Part shown: positions 51,494 to 60,437 of the stretch, piece after piece | Layout of the letters: each line of letters starts with the position of its first letter | Position numbering within the stretch: position 1 is the stretch's first letter | DNA from: Streptomyces sp. DT2A-34 | Lineage (GTDB): Bacteria; Actinomycetota; Actinomycetes; Streptomycetales; Streptomycetaceae | DNA length: 64,000 bases | NCBI RefSeq assembly: GCF_030499515.1 | Contig: NZ_JASTWJ010000001.1 | Coordinates: forward strand, 6,614,001 to 6,678,000 | Direction: 5' to 3' | Translations under genes and position numbers: made by a program | Notes under the pieces: model-generated | The model's database searches: none | Told to the model about the DNA's origin: nothing | What the model saw: the letters and a program-made list of their open reading frames with translations, nothing else

Positions 51494-52969
51494 ATGACCA
51501 CCACGAACGGCACCGGCACCGGCACCGACCCCGCCCACCCCGTGCTCGTCGTCGGCTCCGGCCCCACCGGTCTCCTCCTGGCCGGTGACCTCGCCGCCGC
51601 CGGCGTCCCCGTCACCCTCGTCGAGAAGCGCCCCCACAAGACCAGCAACCTCTCCCGCGCCTTCGGCGTGCACGCCCGCACCCTGGAACAACTGGACGCC
51701 CGCGGCCTCGCCGACGACCTGCTCGCGACCGGCAGCACCATCACCGAGCTGCGTCTCTTCCGTCGCCTCTCCCTCGATCTCGGCACGCTGCCGTCCCGCT
51801 TCCCGTTCCTGCTCATCACCCCGCAGTACGAGGTCGAGCGGCTGCTGGAGCGGCGGGCGCGTGAGCTCGGTGTCGAGTTCCTCTTCGAGAGCGAGGTCGT
51901 GGGGCTGCGGCAGGACGACAGCGGGGTCGACCTCGATGTGCGCGGCCCGGACGGGACGGTCGGCACGCGCCGTGCCGCCTATGTCGTCGGCGCGGACGGC
52001 CACCGCAGCGCCGTACGACAGGCCGTCGGCCTGCCCTTCCCCGGCGTCTCCGTCATCAAGTCCCTCTTCCTGGCGGACGTACGGCTCGCCGAGCGGCCCG
52101 AGAGTGTGCTCACCGTCAACGGCGCCGGTGACGCCTTCGCGATGATCGCCTCCTTCGGTGACGGCTGGTACCGCGTCATGGGCTGGAACCGCCACCGCGA
52201 GGTCCCCGACGACGCCCCGCTCGACCTCGACGAGGTCAAGGAGGTCACCCGCCGCGCCCTGGGCACCGACTACGGCATGCACGACGCGCGCTGGCTCTCC
52301 CGCTTCCACAGCGACGAGCGGCAGGCGCCGCGGTACCGGGTCGGTCGGGTCTTCCTCGCCGGCGACGCCGCGCACGTCCACTCGCCGGCCGGCGGCCAGG
52401 GCATGAACACCGGCCTCCAGGACGCGGCCAACCTCGGCTGGAAGCTCGCCGCGGTCGTCAAGGGCTGGGCGCCCGAGGCGCTCCTGGACACCTACCAGGC
52501 CGAACGCCATCCGGTCGGCAGGGCCGTGCTGCGCAGCAGCGGCGGGCTGGTCCGGCTGGCGAGGGCGCAGAACCCGGCGTTGCGCGCCGTACGTGCCCTC
52601 GTCTCCGCCTTCGTCAACGCGGCCCGGCCCGCCCAGGCGAAGGCGCTGGCCCAGATCTCGGGCATCGGCTACAGGTACCCCGCCCCGCGCGGCTCCCACC
52701 GCCTGGTCGGCACCCGTGTTCCGGACGTGGCTCTGGAGAGCGGCCGCCTCTACGAGGCCCTGCGTGGCGGACGGTTCGTGCTGATCACGCCGAAGGCGGC
52801 GGAAGTGCCCGAGGGCCAAGCCTCCCGCAAGGACCGGCCGGCCGTGGAACGCTGGGCGAGCGACCGCCGTACGGCCGTGCTGGTGCGGCCCGACGGGTAC
52901 GTGGCGTGGGCGTCGGACGCCGCGGACGTGCGGGCGATCGAGGCGGCGGTCGCCGCGCACGTGGGGTGA
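51494..52969 (+). CDS. FAD-dependent aromatic-type monooxygenase (PHBH family)
   Basis: A 491-residue flavoenzyme. FAD sites: VLVVGSGPTGLLLAGDLAAA (GxGxxG), YVVGADGHRSAVRQAV (DG motif) and RVFLAGDAAHVHSPAGGQGM N (GD motif). The C-terminal thioredoxin-like domain is of the phenol-hydroxylase type. Such enzymes hydroxylate aromatic or polyketide substrates, including rifampicin and tetracycline in some cases; the substrate here is not evident. ATG 51494 follows AGGAGG. Expression is presumably released when the TetR protein binds the substrate. Confidence 0.92.
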   Translation: MTTTNGTGTGTDPAHPVLVVGSGPTGLLLAGDLAAAGVPVTLVEKRPHKTSNLSRAFGVHARTLEQLDARGLADDLLATGSTITELRLFRRLSLDLGTLPSRFPFLLITPQYEVERLLERRARELGVEFLFESEVVGLRQDDSGVDLDVRGPDGTVGTRRAAYVVGADGHRSAVRQAVGLPFPGVSVIKSLFLADVRLAERPESVLTVNGAGDAFAMIASFGDGWYRVMGWNRHREVPDDAPLDLDEVKEVTRRALGTDYGMHDARWLSRFHSDERQAPRYRVGRVFLAGDAAHVHSPAGGQGMNTGLQDAANLGWKLAAVVKGWAPEALLDTYQAERHPVGRAVLRSSGGLVRLARAQNPALRAVRALVSAFVNAARPAQAKALAQISGIGYRYPAPRGSHRLVGTRVPDVALESGRLYEALRGGRFVLITPKAAEVPEGQASRKDRPAVERWASDRRTAVLVRPDGYVAWASDAADVRAIEAAVAAHVG

Positions 52970-52981
52970 GCGGAGCCCCGC

Positions 52982-53503
52982 CTACCGGTGGTCGGGCGTC
53001 CCCGCGAGCAACTCCCGCAACAGGTCGGCCAGTTGGTAGGCCTGTGCGTCGTCGAGGGCGGACAGCGCCTCCGTCTGGACGGCCAGGCCGGCGCCGACCG
53101 CCTGGTCGATGATGGTCAACCCCTTCTCGGTGAGCGTGACTTGCAGACCGCGGCGGTCGTGCGGGTCGGGGGAGCGGCGCAGCAGGCCGGCCCGTTCCAG
53201 CTTGTCGAGCCGGCCTGTCATGCCTCCGGTGGTGAGCATCAGCGTCGCCGAGAGCTGGCGGGGCGAGAGGGTGTAGGGCTCTCCGGAGCGGCGCAGGGTC
53301 GCCAGGACGTCGAACTCGCCGCGCGAGATGCCGTAGGGCGCGTACGCCTTCTCGATGCGGTCGCCCATCGTGCGCGAGAGGCGGTAGATCCGCCCGAAGA
53401 CCTCCATCGCCTTCGTGTCGAGGTCGGGCCGCACCGTCGCCCACTGGTCGATGATCGCGTCGACGGGGTCTTTGCGCTGTGGGCGCTGCGGGCGTTCGCT
53501 CAT
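52982..53503 (-). CDS. MarR-family transcriptional regulator
   Basis: A 173-residue MarR protein: helical N-terminus, winged helix at about 60-135 (YGISRGEFDVLATLRRSGEP, LSPRQLSATLMLTTGGMTGR, LDKLERAGLLRRSPDPHDRR with the DxR wing signature) and a C-terminal dimer helix. Divergent from an EamA exporter, so it is the likely repressor of that gene and of itself. Confidence 0.9.
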   Translation of the reverse strand: MSERPQRPQRKDPVDAIIDQWATVRPDLDTKAMEVFGRIYRLSRTMGDRIEKAYAPYGISRGEFDVLATLRRSGEPYTLSPRQLSATLMLTTGGMTGRLDKLERAGLLRRSPDPHDRRGLQVTLTEKGLTIIDQAVGAGLAVQTEALSALDDAQAYQLADLLRELLAGTPDHR

Positions 53504-53539
53504 GCGTCGAGTATCGGCGGTCTGATGCTGGCCTGCAAG

Positions 53540-53579
53540 AAAGTAGCTTGACGGAAAGTGACTTAGCGCTAAGCTACTT
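53540..53579. promoter_or_regulatory. Probable MarR operator region
   Basis: Perfect palindrome CTTAGCGCTAAG (53562-53573), nested in a wider inverted pair AAGTAGCTT (53540-53548) and AAGCTACTT (53571-53579). Downstream, CCTACTTC-type half-sites recur three times up to 53627. All lie between divergent marR and eamA genes. Confidence 0.65.
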
Positions 53580-53665
53580 CCTGCTTACCTACTTCACGCC
53601 TACTTCACCTCTGGCCTACTTCCCGCTGACCTGCTCTCGGCCGACCTACTCGAAGGGTGCATCCC

Positions 53666-54616
53666 GTGGCCGCCAACCGTGCCGCCCTGATACTCCTCAC
53701 CGCCCTCGCGCCCATCTCCTGGGGCACGACCTACGCGGTCACCACCGAGTTCCTGCCGGCCGACCGCCCCCTGTTCACCGGCCTGATGCGCGCCCTGCCC
53801 GCCGGTCTGCTGCTGCTCGCCCTCGCCCGGGTGCTGCCGCGCGGCGCCTGGTGGTGGAAGGCTGCGGTGCTGGGGGCGCTGAACATCGGCGCCTTCTTCC
53901 CTCTCCTCTTTCTCTCCGCGTACCGGCTGCCCGGGGGCATGGCGGCCGTTGTCGGCTCGGTCGGCCCGCTGTTCGTCGTGGGTCTTGCGGCCCTGTTTCT
54001 CGGGCAACGGCCCACAGTGCGCAACGTGCTCATCGGGGTCGTGGCGGCGTTCGGTGTCAGCCTGGTGGTGCTGAAGGCGGCCGGTGCGCTCGACCCCGTC
54101 GGGCTGCTGGCGGCGCTGGCCTCCACGGCGGCCATGTCCACCGGCACCGTACTGACCAAGCGGTGGGGGCGCCCCGAGGGTGTCGGCCCGCTCGCCCTCA
54201 CCGGTTGGCAGCTCACCGCCGGCGGCCTGCTCATCGCGCCCCTCGCCCTTTTGGTCGAGGGCGCCCCGCCCGCGCTCGACGGCCGGGCGGTCGGCGGCTA
54301 CCTCTATCTGGCGCTGGCGAACACGGCGGTCGCGTACTGGCTCTGGTTCCGTGGCATCGGCCGCCTGAGTGCCACGCAGGTCACCTTCCTCGGCCCGCTG
54401 TCCCCCCTGACCGCCGCCGTCGTCGGCTGGGCCGCGCTGGGGCAGGCGTTGAGCCCGCTCCAACTGGCGGGCATGGCACTGGCGTTCGGGGCGACGGTCG
54501 TGGGGCAGATCGGGGCGGGCCGGGCCGGACAGGCTTCCCCGAGAATGTTCGGTTCTGCTGAAAAGAAAGATCGGAAAGACTCGATGGACCTGACGGGTCC
54601 GGCGCTGCGACGGTAG
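53666..54616 (+). CDS. EamA/DMT-family exporter, first copy
   Basis: A 316-residue ten-helix transporter with two EamA repeats: LILLTALAPISWGTTYAVTT, ...LFLSAYRLPGGMAAVVGSVG in the first, LALTGWQLTAGGLLIAPLAL and YLALANTAVAYWLWFRGIGR in the second. GTG 53666 is preferred to GTG 53657 because GAAGGG at 53651-53656 would then be spaced 9 bases. The C-terminus is charged (EKKDRKDS). Likely exports a metabolite or drug under MarR control. Confidence 0.88.
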   Translation: MAANRAALILLTALAPISWGTTYAVTTEFLPADRPLFTGLMRALPAGLLLLALARVLPRGAWWWKAAVLGALNIGAFFPLLFLSAYRLPGGMAAVVGSVGPLFVVGLAALFLGQRPTVRNVLIGVVAAFGVSLVVLKAAGALDPVGLLAALASTAAMSTGTVLTKRWGRPEGVGPLALTGWQLTAGGLLIAPLALLVEGAPPALDGRAVGGYLYLALANTAVAYWLWFRGIGRLSATQVTFLGPLSPLTAAVVGWAALGQALSPLQLAGMALAFGATVVGQIGAGRAGQASPRMFGSAEKKDRKDSMDLTGPALRR

Positions 54617-54651
54617 ATCGACCCCGATCACCGACCAGCGAAAGGATCTCC

Positions 54652-55563
54652 GTGACTGTCGTCCTCCCCAGGACAGCCACAGCCACGCCGACCCCCCTTC
54701 CCAGGGCGGCCGCCCTCGGCATCGCCCTCGCCACCGTCGTCTGGTCGGGCAGCTTCGTCACCTCCCGCACGCTGCACGACAGTGTGCCGCCGGTGCAGCA
54801 GGCGTTCTGGAGATGGCTGGTAGCGCTCGTCGCGGTGGCTCCCTTCGGCGCCCGGCAGGCCTGGGGGCAGCGGAAGGCGATCCGCCGTCACCTCGGCTTC
54901 GTACTCCTCGCCTCACTCCTCGGCGTCACCGCATACAACACCCTCGTCAACCAGGCCGGGTTGACCACGCCGGCCGCCAACATGGGCATGATCATGGCCG
55001 CTTCGCCGGTCCTGATGGCCGTGTTCGAACGGGCCGCGGGGATACGGCTGGGCGCGCGCCGGGTGGCCGGTCTGCTGACGGCCTGTGCGGGCGGCGTGCT
55101 GCTGATCGGAGGTGGCGCGGGCGGTGCCCGGTTCGCGGCAGGGGACCTGTGGATGGTGGCCGCGGCCTGCTGCTTCGCGTCGTACAGCGGTCTGTTGCGA
55201 CGCAAGCCTGCCGAACTGGGCGGGGCGGCCTTCCTGTTCACCACGTTCCTGCTGGGCACGGTCCTGCTGTTGCCCGCGCAGGGAGTCAGCCTGGCGGTGC
55301 AGGGCGGCTTCGAGCCGACGCCCGGGACGGTCCTGCCGATCCTGTACGTGGGAGTCGTCTCCTCCGCCGTCGCCTTCTTCGCCTGGAACCGGGCGATCGC
55401 GCTGGTCGGTCCCAGCCGCGCCGGGGTCGTCTACTACCTCCAGCCGGTGTGCGTGTCCCTGCTGTCCTGGGCGCTCCTCGGCGAGACGACTGGCTGGACG
55501 CAGTTGCTGTGCATGGCGCTGATCCTCGGCGGGGTCGTCCTCGGTGCGACGGCGCGGCGGTGA
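54652..55563 (+). CDS. EamA/DMT-family exporter, second copy
   Basis: A 303-residue ten-helix transporter, only distantly similar to its neighbour: ALGIALATVVWSGSFVTSRT, YNTLVNQAGLTTPAANMGMI and VVSSAVAFFAWNRAIALVGP. GTG 54652 with AAAGGA upstream. It lies 35 bases after the first exporter and 14 before the lysR gene, so the three may be one transcript. Confidence 0.88.
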   Translation: MTVVLPRTATATPTPLPRAAALGIALATVVWSGSFVTSRTLHDSVPPVQQAFWRWLVALVAVAPFGARQAWGQRKAIRRHLGFVLLASLLGVTAYNTLVNQAGLTTPAANMGMIMAASPVLMAVFERAAGIRLGARRVAGLLTACAGGVLLIGGGAGGARFAAGDLWMVAAACCFASYSGLLRRKPAELGGAAFLFTTFLLGTVLLLPAQGVSLAVQGGFEPTPGTVLPILYVGVVSSAVAFFAWNRAIALVGPSRAGVVYYLQPVCVSLLSWALLGETTGWTQLLCMALILGGVVLGATARR

Positions 55564-55577
55564 CGTAGGTTGCCGCC

Positions 55578-56526
55578 ATGGTCGAGTGGGACATCCGGAA
55601 GCTTCAGATCCTGCGGACGCTGCGGGAACGGGGGACCGTGACGGCGACGGCCGAGGCGCTGCGGATGACGCCGTCGGCGGTGTCGCAGCAGCTGACGAAT
55701 CTCGCCAAGCAGCTCGGGGTGCCGCTGCTGGAGGCACAGGGGCGGCGGGTACGGCTGACGGACGCGGCACGGCTCGTGCTGCGGCATGCCGAGGCCGTGT
55801 TCGAGCAACTGGAGCGGGCGGACGCCGAGTTGGCGGCGTACGCGCACGGCGAGGTGGGGGAGGTGCGGGTGGGCGCCTTCTCCACGGCGGTCCCGGCGCT
55901 GGTCGTACCGGCCGTGCGGGCGCTGCGGGCGGCGCATCCCGGGGTGGTCGTACGGGTGCGGGAGGCCGAGGCCGCAGAGGCGTACGAGCTGCTGGCCGCC
56001 GGTGAGGTGGACCCCGCATTGTCCCTCGCGGCGCAGGCCCCGACCGTGGGGGACCTGCGCTTCACACGGGTGCCGTTGCTTGGCGGATCAGCTGGACGTC
56101 GCCCTTCCCCAGGGGCACGAGCTGGCGACCACCGAACCGCTGCGGCTGGCCGACCTCGCCGCCGAGGACTGGATCTTCGGCGGAAGCGGGCCGTGGTCCG
56201 ACATCACTCGGGGCGCGTGCGAGGCGGCCGGGTTCAGCCCTCGGCAGGGCCACTCCGCGGCCGGGTGGACGGCGATCCTGGCGATGGTGGAGGCCGGGAT
56301 GGGGGTGGCGTTGGTGCCGCGGATGGTTGCGGTGGGGGGCGGGGTCGTGATGCGGGAGCTGGAGGAGGAGCGGCCCGTTCGGCATGTGGTGGGGGTGGTG
56401 CGGAAGGGCGGAAAAGACTGGTCGGCGGTCGGAAGGGTGCTCAACGCTCTGCGAACCGTTGCCACCGCGCATGCGGGGACGCCGGACCCCGCTGATCGCG
56501 TGCGATGGAGAGTCACTCAGGCGTGA
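55578..56526 (+). pseudogene. LysR-family regulator interrupted by a one-base frameshift
   Basis: The first frame (from ATG 55578) gives the LysR HTH (KLQILRTLRERGTVTATAEA, LRMTPSAVSQQLTNLAKQLG VPLLEAQGRRVRLT) and the first effector half up to RFTRVPLL. It then becomes Arg/Gly-rich. The next frame continues ADQLDVALPQGHELATTEPL, LADLAAEDWIFGGSG and MVEAGMGVALVPRMVAV through to the stop at 56526. Removing one T of the pair at 56080-56081 joins them into a normal 315-residue LysR protein. Could be real inactivation or an assembly error. The end overlaps the convergent GntR gene by 14 bases. Confidence 0.88.
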
Positions 56527-57292
56527 ACTCGTACTGAAGCTCGTAGAGATGACCAGCCTTGACCATGACGGTGACTTCGATGGGACGCTGCTCGTCGCTG
56601 TACACGACGCGCAGCGTACGGAGAACCGGCAGGTCGCTGGGCAGGTTCAAGGCCTGGTACTGCTCTTGGGTGGGGACTCTGGCGGAGACTCGGTCCACGC
56701 TGAGGCGCGGGGGGTGGCCGAGTTCGGCGAGGAGGGTCGGAGTGCCGCCCTTGATCTTCCGCTTGTCCGTGATGACGGTCCCTTGGACGATGGCCATGGG
56801 GTAGTAGGACTTGACCAGCTCGACCGGTTCGCGGTCGATGGAGAGCACCTGATGCCGCAGCAGAGCTGTCTCGCTCTCGGCGAGGTTCAAGGCGGCTGAG
56901 ACGTCGGCAGGGGGACGGACCTCCGCCACATCCAACAGCGTGCTGTGAGCCTGGGTTCCGTGCTTCGCTGCCTCGGTCAGCCACCGGTAAGGCTCACCCG
57001 CCCCGGCCGGAGCCATGAACGCGGCGGGGTGCATGGTCCGCTGCCGATGCTCGCGGACGGTGACCGCCGCTCCGGCGCGGCCGATGACCAGGCGCTCGTC
57101 CTTGAGGACCTGGAGTGCCTTCTGAATAGTGGCGTTGGAGGCGTCGAATCTCGCCTTGAGCTGGGCGGTGGAGGGCAGCTTGGCGCCCGGCGCCAGGTCG
57201 CCGCTCATGATCTCGTCCCGAAGATCGGCGGCGATACGCTCATGGAGGGATCGCGGGTCCGAGGGGTCGTTGTCGATGGTGGACACAGTCAT
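56513..57292 (-). CDS. GntR/HutC-family regulator with UTRA domain
   Basis: A 259-residue regulator: GntR winged helix (LHERIAADLRDEIMSGDLAP, GAKLPSTAQLKARFDASNAT, IQKALQVLKDERLVIGRAG) and a UTRA effector domain (LRHQVLSIDREPVELVKSYY PMAIV, LPVLRTLRVVYSDEQRPIEV). Its ATG overlaps the stop of a UTRA-only protein. Similar pairs occur with conjugative elements and antibiotic-response loci of Streptomyces. Target unknown. Confidence 0.88.
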   Translation of the reverse strand: MTVSTIDNDPSDPRSLHERIAADLRDEIMSGDLAPGAKLPSTAQLKARFDASNATIQKALQVLKDERLVIGRAGAAVTVREHRQRTMHPAAFMAPAGAGEPYRWLTEAAKHGTQAHSTLLDVAEVRPPADVSAALNLAESETALLRHQVLSIDREPVELVKSYYPMAIVQGTVITDKRKIKGGTPTLLAELGHPPRLSVDRVSARVPTQEQYQALNLPSDLPVLRTLRVVYSDEQRPIEVTVMVKAGHLYELQYEFTPE

Positions 57293-57831
57293 CCGATCTT
57301 GATCTCGTAACGCAGCCGCTGCCGATGGGCCGGCATGACCATCAGGTCGGCCTGTATGGGCTTGTCGTCGCCGTCCAGCGTGACCCTGCTCAGCCGGAGG
57401 ACTGGTTCGTCCGCGCCCAATTGAAGAGCCTCGCGTTCGTCCTTGCCGGGCATACGCGCGGTGACGTCCTCACGCACTCGTGCGCCGACGTGCCCGAGCT
57501 CGGCGAGGAAGGTCACGGCACCACCGGGGATCTTTCCCTTCTCGGCGAGACGGGTGCCGCGGGCGATGCTCGGCGGGTAGTACGTGTCCGTCAACTCGCA
57601 AGGCTTGCCATCCAGTTGGATGATCCGTCGGCGTACGACAACCGGCTCTCCCGTGTGCAGGCCGAGGAGGGCAGCGACTTCGTCCGGAGCGGGCACTTCC
57701 CCGGCGAAGGCGATGCGCTGACTGCCCTTGCCCCCGCGGCTGGCGGCTTCGGCTCCCCAGGCGTCGGGCTGCCCCTTCTCCCGTGGTGTCAGGTACGGCA
57801 TCGAGATGCTGACCCACGCGCTGTCGCTCAC
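57289..57831 (-). CDS. UTRA-only protein coupled to the GntR regulator
   Basis: A 180-residue protein with only the effector domain: EVAALLGLHTGEPVVVRRRI, LDGKPCELTDTYYPPSIARG, PVLRLSRVTLDGDDKPIQAD LMVMPAHRQRLRYEI. The first 40 residues do not form a helix-turn-helix. Coupled by ATGA to the full GntR protein, it could form a heterodimer with, or a ligand-binding brake on, that regulator. Confidence 0.8.
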   Translation of the reverse strand: MSDSAWVSISMPYLTPREKGQPDAWGAEAASRGGKGSQRIAFAGEVPAPDEVAALLGLHTGEPVVVRRRIIQLDGKPCELTDTYYPPSIARGTRLAEKGKIPGGAVTFLAELGHVGARVREDVTARMPGKDEREALQLGADEPVLRLSRVTLDGDDKPIQADLMVMPAHRQRLRYEIKIG

Positions 57832-57994
57832 GGTTTCCTCCGGCGGGGCGGGATTCCAACCTTGCTGCTTTACACGTTAAGCGACTCGCACAATTGCCCG
57901 CTTCCCCAACGGCGGGGCCAACCTATCTGCTTTTCGCGAATAGTGATACAGTCGCCGGTGATCGTACACCCCACGAAACAGGCGGTGATTCACC

Positions 57995-58414
57995 GTGCCC
58001 TTGTCACGGCAACGACGTTTTCCTCGCGCCCGCGGCTCCGTGAGCGCCGCACGTGCCTTCGCCCTCCAGACGCTGACGGAGTGGGGCTGCGCCGATCGGC
58101 ATGACGATGTACGGCTCTGTGTCTCGGAGCTCGCGACGAACGCCCTGCTGCACGGTGTCCCGCCGGGGCGTGAGTTCTGTCTGACGGTTGTCACCGACGG
58201 TTCGATGGTCCGCGTCGAGGTCCGGGACAGCGGGGACGGGCGTCCGGAGGTGGCAGAGGGGCGAGTCGACGACTGCGGGGGGCGGGGGCTTCGTCTCGTG
58301 ACCGCCCTGGCCGATGACTTCGGAGTCACCGCACACAACCCTGGAAAGACAGTGTGGTCGGTGTTCAAGACTGCCGCCGCGAGGATCGAGGAGCCCTGCG
58401 ATGGAAGCATCTGA
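57995..58414 (+). CDS. ATP-binding protein, RsbW/HATPase anti-sigma kinase-like
   Basis: A 139-residue GHKL-type protein: RHDDVRLCVSELATNALLHG (N box), VRVEVRDSGDGRPE (G1), and GGRGLRLVTALADDFGV (G2). This is the single-domain HATPase very common in Streptomyces, presumed to bind or phosphorylate partner regulators. GTG 57995. The next gene starts inside its 3' end. Confidence 0.85.
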   Translation: MPLSRQRRFPRARGSVSAARAFALQTLTEWGCADRHDDVRLCVSELATNALLHGVPPGREFCLTVVTDGSMVRVEVRDSGDGRPEVAEGRVDDCGGRGLRLVTALADDFGVTAHNPGKTVWSVFKTAAARIEEPCDGSI

Positions 58415-59528
58415 ACGCGCCCGGCTCGACGCCTACTTCGGTCGGATCGCCTCTCGTTTCGCTCCGTCGGCCGAGCCTCCGGTCGCACTCCTGATCACAC
58501 ACCTGTTACCCGAGCGACCCGCCTTCGTGCGGGGCGTGGCGGCGGTGACGGATCTGCGAGCGGTGCTGCCCAAGCCCAAGTCCGTGCATGCCGAGGCACT
58601 GCGCGAGATCGAGGGCAGCGGGTACGTGTGCGACAAGCTGTCGCGTGAGTTGTTCGCCGATCCTGATCGGGCGGTGGGATATGTCGAGGCGCGCGCGGCA
58701 GGCCGCCCCGTCGTACTGCTCGATGTGGGCGGCTACTTTGCCCCGTCGCTCGAAACACTGTGCGACCGTTTTTCGGGACGGATCCTCGGCCTGGTCGAGG
58801 ACACCGAGAACGGCCATCGCCGCTACGCAGGCCTCGACAAGCTCCCGTGTCCGGTCGTCTCGGTGGCACGCTCGCCCCTGAAGGAGCCCGAAGACTTCCT
58901 CGTCGGGCAGTCGGTGGTGTTCTCCACCGAGGCACTCATGCGCAGCCGGGGCGACATCCTGCACGGCCGTACGGCACTGGTGATCGGCTTCGGCAAGCTC
59001 GGGTCGAGCATCGCCCGCCTGCTGCACGCCAAAGGGGTGCGTGTCACGGTGTACGACACCGACCCGGTACGCCGCACACAGGCGCTCTCCCAGGGCTTCG
59101 CTGTGGCGCGTGCACTCGTGGAGGGCCTTGAGGGCGCGGGACTCGTCCTGTGCGCCACGGGTGCGCTCTCGCTGCGAGGTGAGGACTTCGGACGGTTACG
59201 CAACGGCGCATATGTCGCCACCGTGACGAGCAGCGAGGACGAGCTCGAACTCGCCGGTCTACCCGACGTGTACGAGCGCGCCCACGTCGGCCGACACATC
59301 ACCCGGTATCTGACGACCGGGCACTACTTCTACCTTCTGAACGGAGGAAACGCCGTCAACTTCCTGCACGGCGCCAGCGTTGGGCCGTTCATCTTCCTCG
59401 TGCAGGCCGAGATACTCGCCGCTTCCGCTGTACTGGCCCGCGGCGGACTCGGTCCCGGCCTGCACGAGATCGGCCCGGCGGACCGTGCTGCCATCGCCGC
59501 GACCTGGCTCGACTACTTCAACCGGTGA
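58401..59528 (+). CDS. S-adenosylhomocysteine-hydrolase-like NAD-binding protein
   Basis: A 375-residue protein with the NAD-binding domain of SAH hydrolase: TALVIGFGKLGSSIARLLHA KGVRVTVYDTDPVRRTQAL (Rossmann GxGxxG), LVLCATGALSLRGEDFGRLR, and GAYVATVTSSEDELEL. It is shorter than true SahH (430-480 residues) and lacks obvious substrate-domain residues, so the substrate is unknown. ATG 58401 overlaps the HATPase gene by 14 bases, and it ends 11 bases before the Nudix gene. Confidence 0.8.
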   Translation: MEASERARLDAYFGRIASRFAPSAEPPVALLITHLLPERPAFVRGVAAVTDLRAVLPKPKSVHAEALREIEGSGYVCDKLSRELFADPDRAVGYVEARAAGRPVVLLDVGGYFAPSLETLCDRFSGRILGLVEDTENGHRRYAGLDKLPCPVVSVARSPLKEPEDFLVGQSVVFSTEALMRSRGDILHGRTALVIGFGKLGSSIARLLHAKGVRVTVYDTDPVRRTQALSQGFAVARALVEGLEGAGLVLCATGALSLRGEDFGRLRNGAYVATVTSSEDELELAGLPDVYERAHVGRHITRYLTTGHYFYLLNGGNAVNFLHGASVGPFIFLVQAEILAASAVLARGGLGPGLHEIGPADRAAIAATWLDYFNR

Positions 59529-59539
59529 GGAGACACTCC

Positions 59540-59962
59540 ATGACCGTCACGGCCGACCACATCCGCGAGACCCTCGACGACTACCTCGACGTCCATCCGC
59601 GCGACAAAAAGGGGCGGCTCGTCGATCTTCTTGAGCTCCTCGACGCTTCCGCCGCCCTCACCAGCCGTAAGGAGTTCCGGGGGCACGTCACGGCAGGGGC
59701 GCTCCTTGCCGACCCCGCCGGCCGCGTGCTCCACGTCAGGCATGTCGCACTGAACCGCTGGCTCCTGCCCGGCGGACACCTTGAGGCGGACGACATCAGC
59801 CTCCTCGCCGCCGCACAACGGGAACTGTCCGAGGAGACCGGCATCCCGGCCGCCGTCGTCATCCCGGCCGGGCATCGTCCCGACTGGGGAAGAGGCAGTG
59901 TTCCAAACTTGCGCTATTCGGGTCGGAACAAGCTCACTGCCTATGCCTCGGGTGAGCCTTGA
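59540..59962 (+). CDS. Nudix hydrolase, C-terminally truncated
   Basis: A 140-residue protein: TAGALLADPAGRVLHVRHVA, LNRWLLPGGHLEADD, and the Nudix box end AAAQRELSEETGIPAA (REL.EETG intact; the Glu of the first half is Asp). After VVIPAGHRP the family's second beta sheet is missing and is replaced by about 25 unrelated residues (DWGRGSVPNLRYSGRNKLTA). Thus the gene seems cut near 59880. Start ATG 59540 with GGAGAC upstream. Confidence 0.75.
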   Translation: MTVTADHIRETLDDYLDVHPRDKKGRLVDLLELLDASAALTSRKEFRGHVTAGALLADPAGRVLHVRHVALNRWLLPGGHLEADDISLLAAAQRELSEETGIPAAVVIPAGHRPDWGRGSVPNLRYSGRNKLTAYASGEP

Positions 59963-60026
59963 GGATCGTTGGCGGCTGGGCTAGCGTTCGAGGACTTGTC
60001 AGTACCAGCACCTTCAGGAAGTCGAC

Positions 60027-60437
60027 ATGCCTCGCCGAACACCGGGCGAGATCAGGTCTCAGCTGCCGCTTCGGGACACAAGGCACGCCAGGCGAACCGT
60101 CATACGAGGGCTGTCAGCGTCAGCGAACCGACAGATAGCTGCATTCGAGCGCGAGCGAGGCTTGCCGAGGGGCGATGTCGCGCTCGCCTTCCGACGCTGG
60201 GCTCTGCGTGCCGGGCGACCCCGTAGTGCTGAAGAGTGGCGCTACGGGTACTCCGACGTCCCAACCGGGCACATCCGCACACTGCTGGAAGTGACGGCTC
60301 GGAACCTGCGTTCACGGGCGCGGCGAGAGCTGCGAGCCGCGCTGGCTCCCGTCGACGCCCGGATCCTCGGCAGAACGGTTAACGACCCGTTCGCTCCACA
60401 GGATCTTCCCTGGTGGCAACGGCGCATCGAAATTTGA
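60027..60437 (+). CDS. Arg-rich hypothetical protein at the element boundary
   Basis: A 136-residue basic protein: RTPGEIRSQLPLRDTRHARR, ANRQIAAFERERGLPRGDVA, FRRWALRAGRPRSAEEWRYG, RARRELRAALAPVDARIL, ending PWWQRRIEI. It looks helical and possibly DNA- or RNA-binding; no family recognised. Its last 126 bases overlap, tail to tail, the C-terminus of the zinc-ribbon gene on the other strand, so one of the two ends is probably not original. Confidence 0.6.
   Translation: MPRRTPGEIRSQLPLRDTRHARRTVIRGLSASANRQIAAFERERGLPRGDVALAFRRWALRAGRPRSAEEWRYGYSDVPTGHIRTLLEVTARNLRSRARRELRAALAPVDARILGRTVNDPFAPQDLPWWQRRIEI

Noticed and set aside
58401..59528. Calling the protein a true S-adenosylhomocysteinase (ahcY)
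   Set aside because: About 70-100 residues shorter than the enzyme and lacking clear substrate-domain residues; only the NAD domain is supported.
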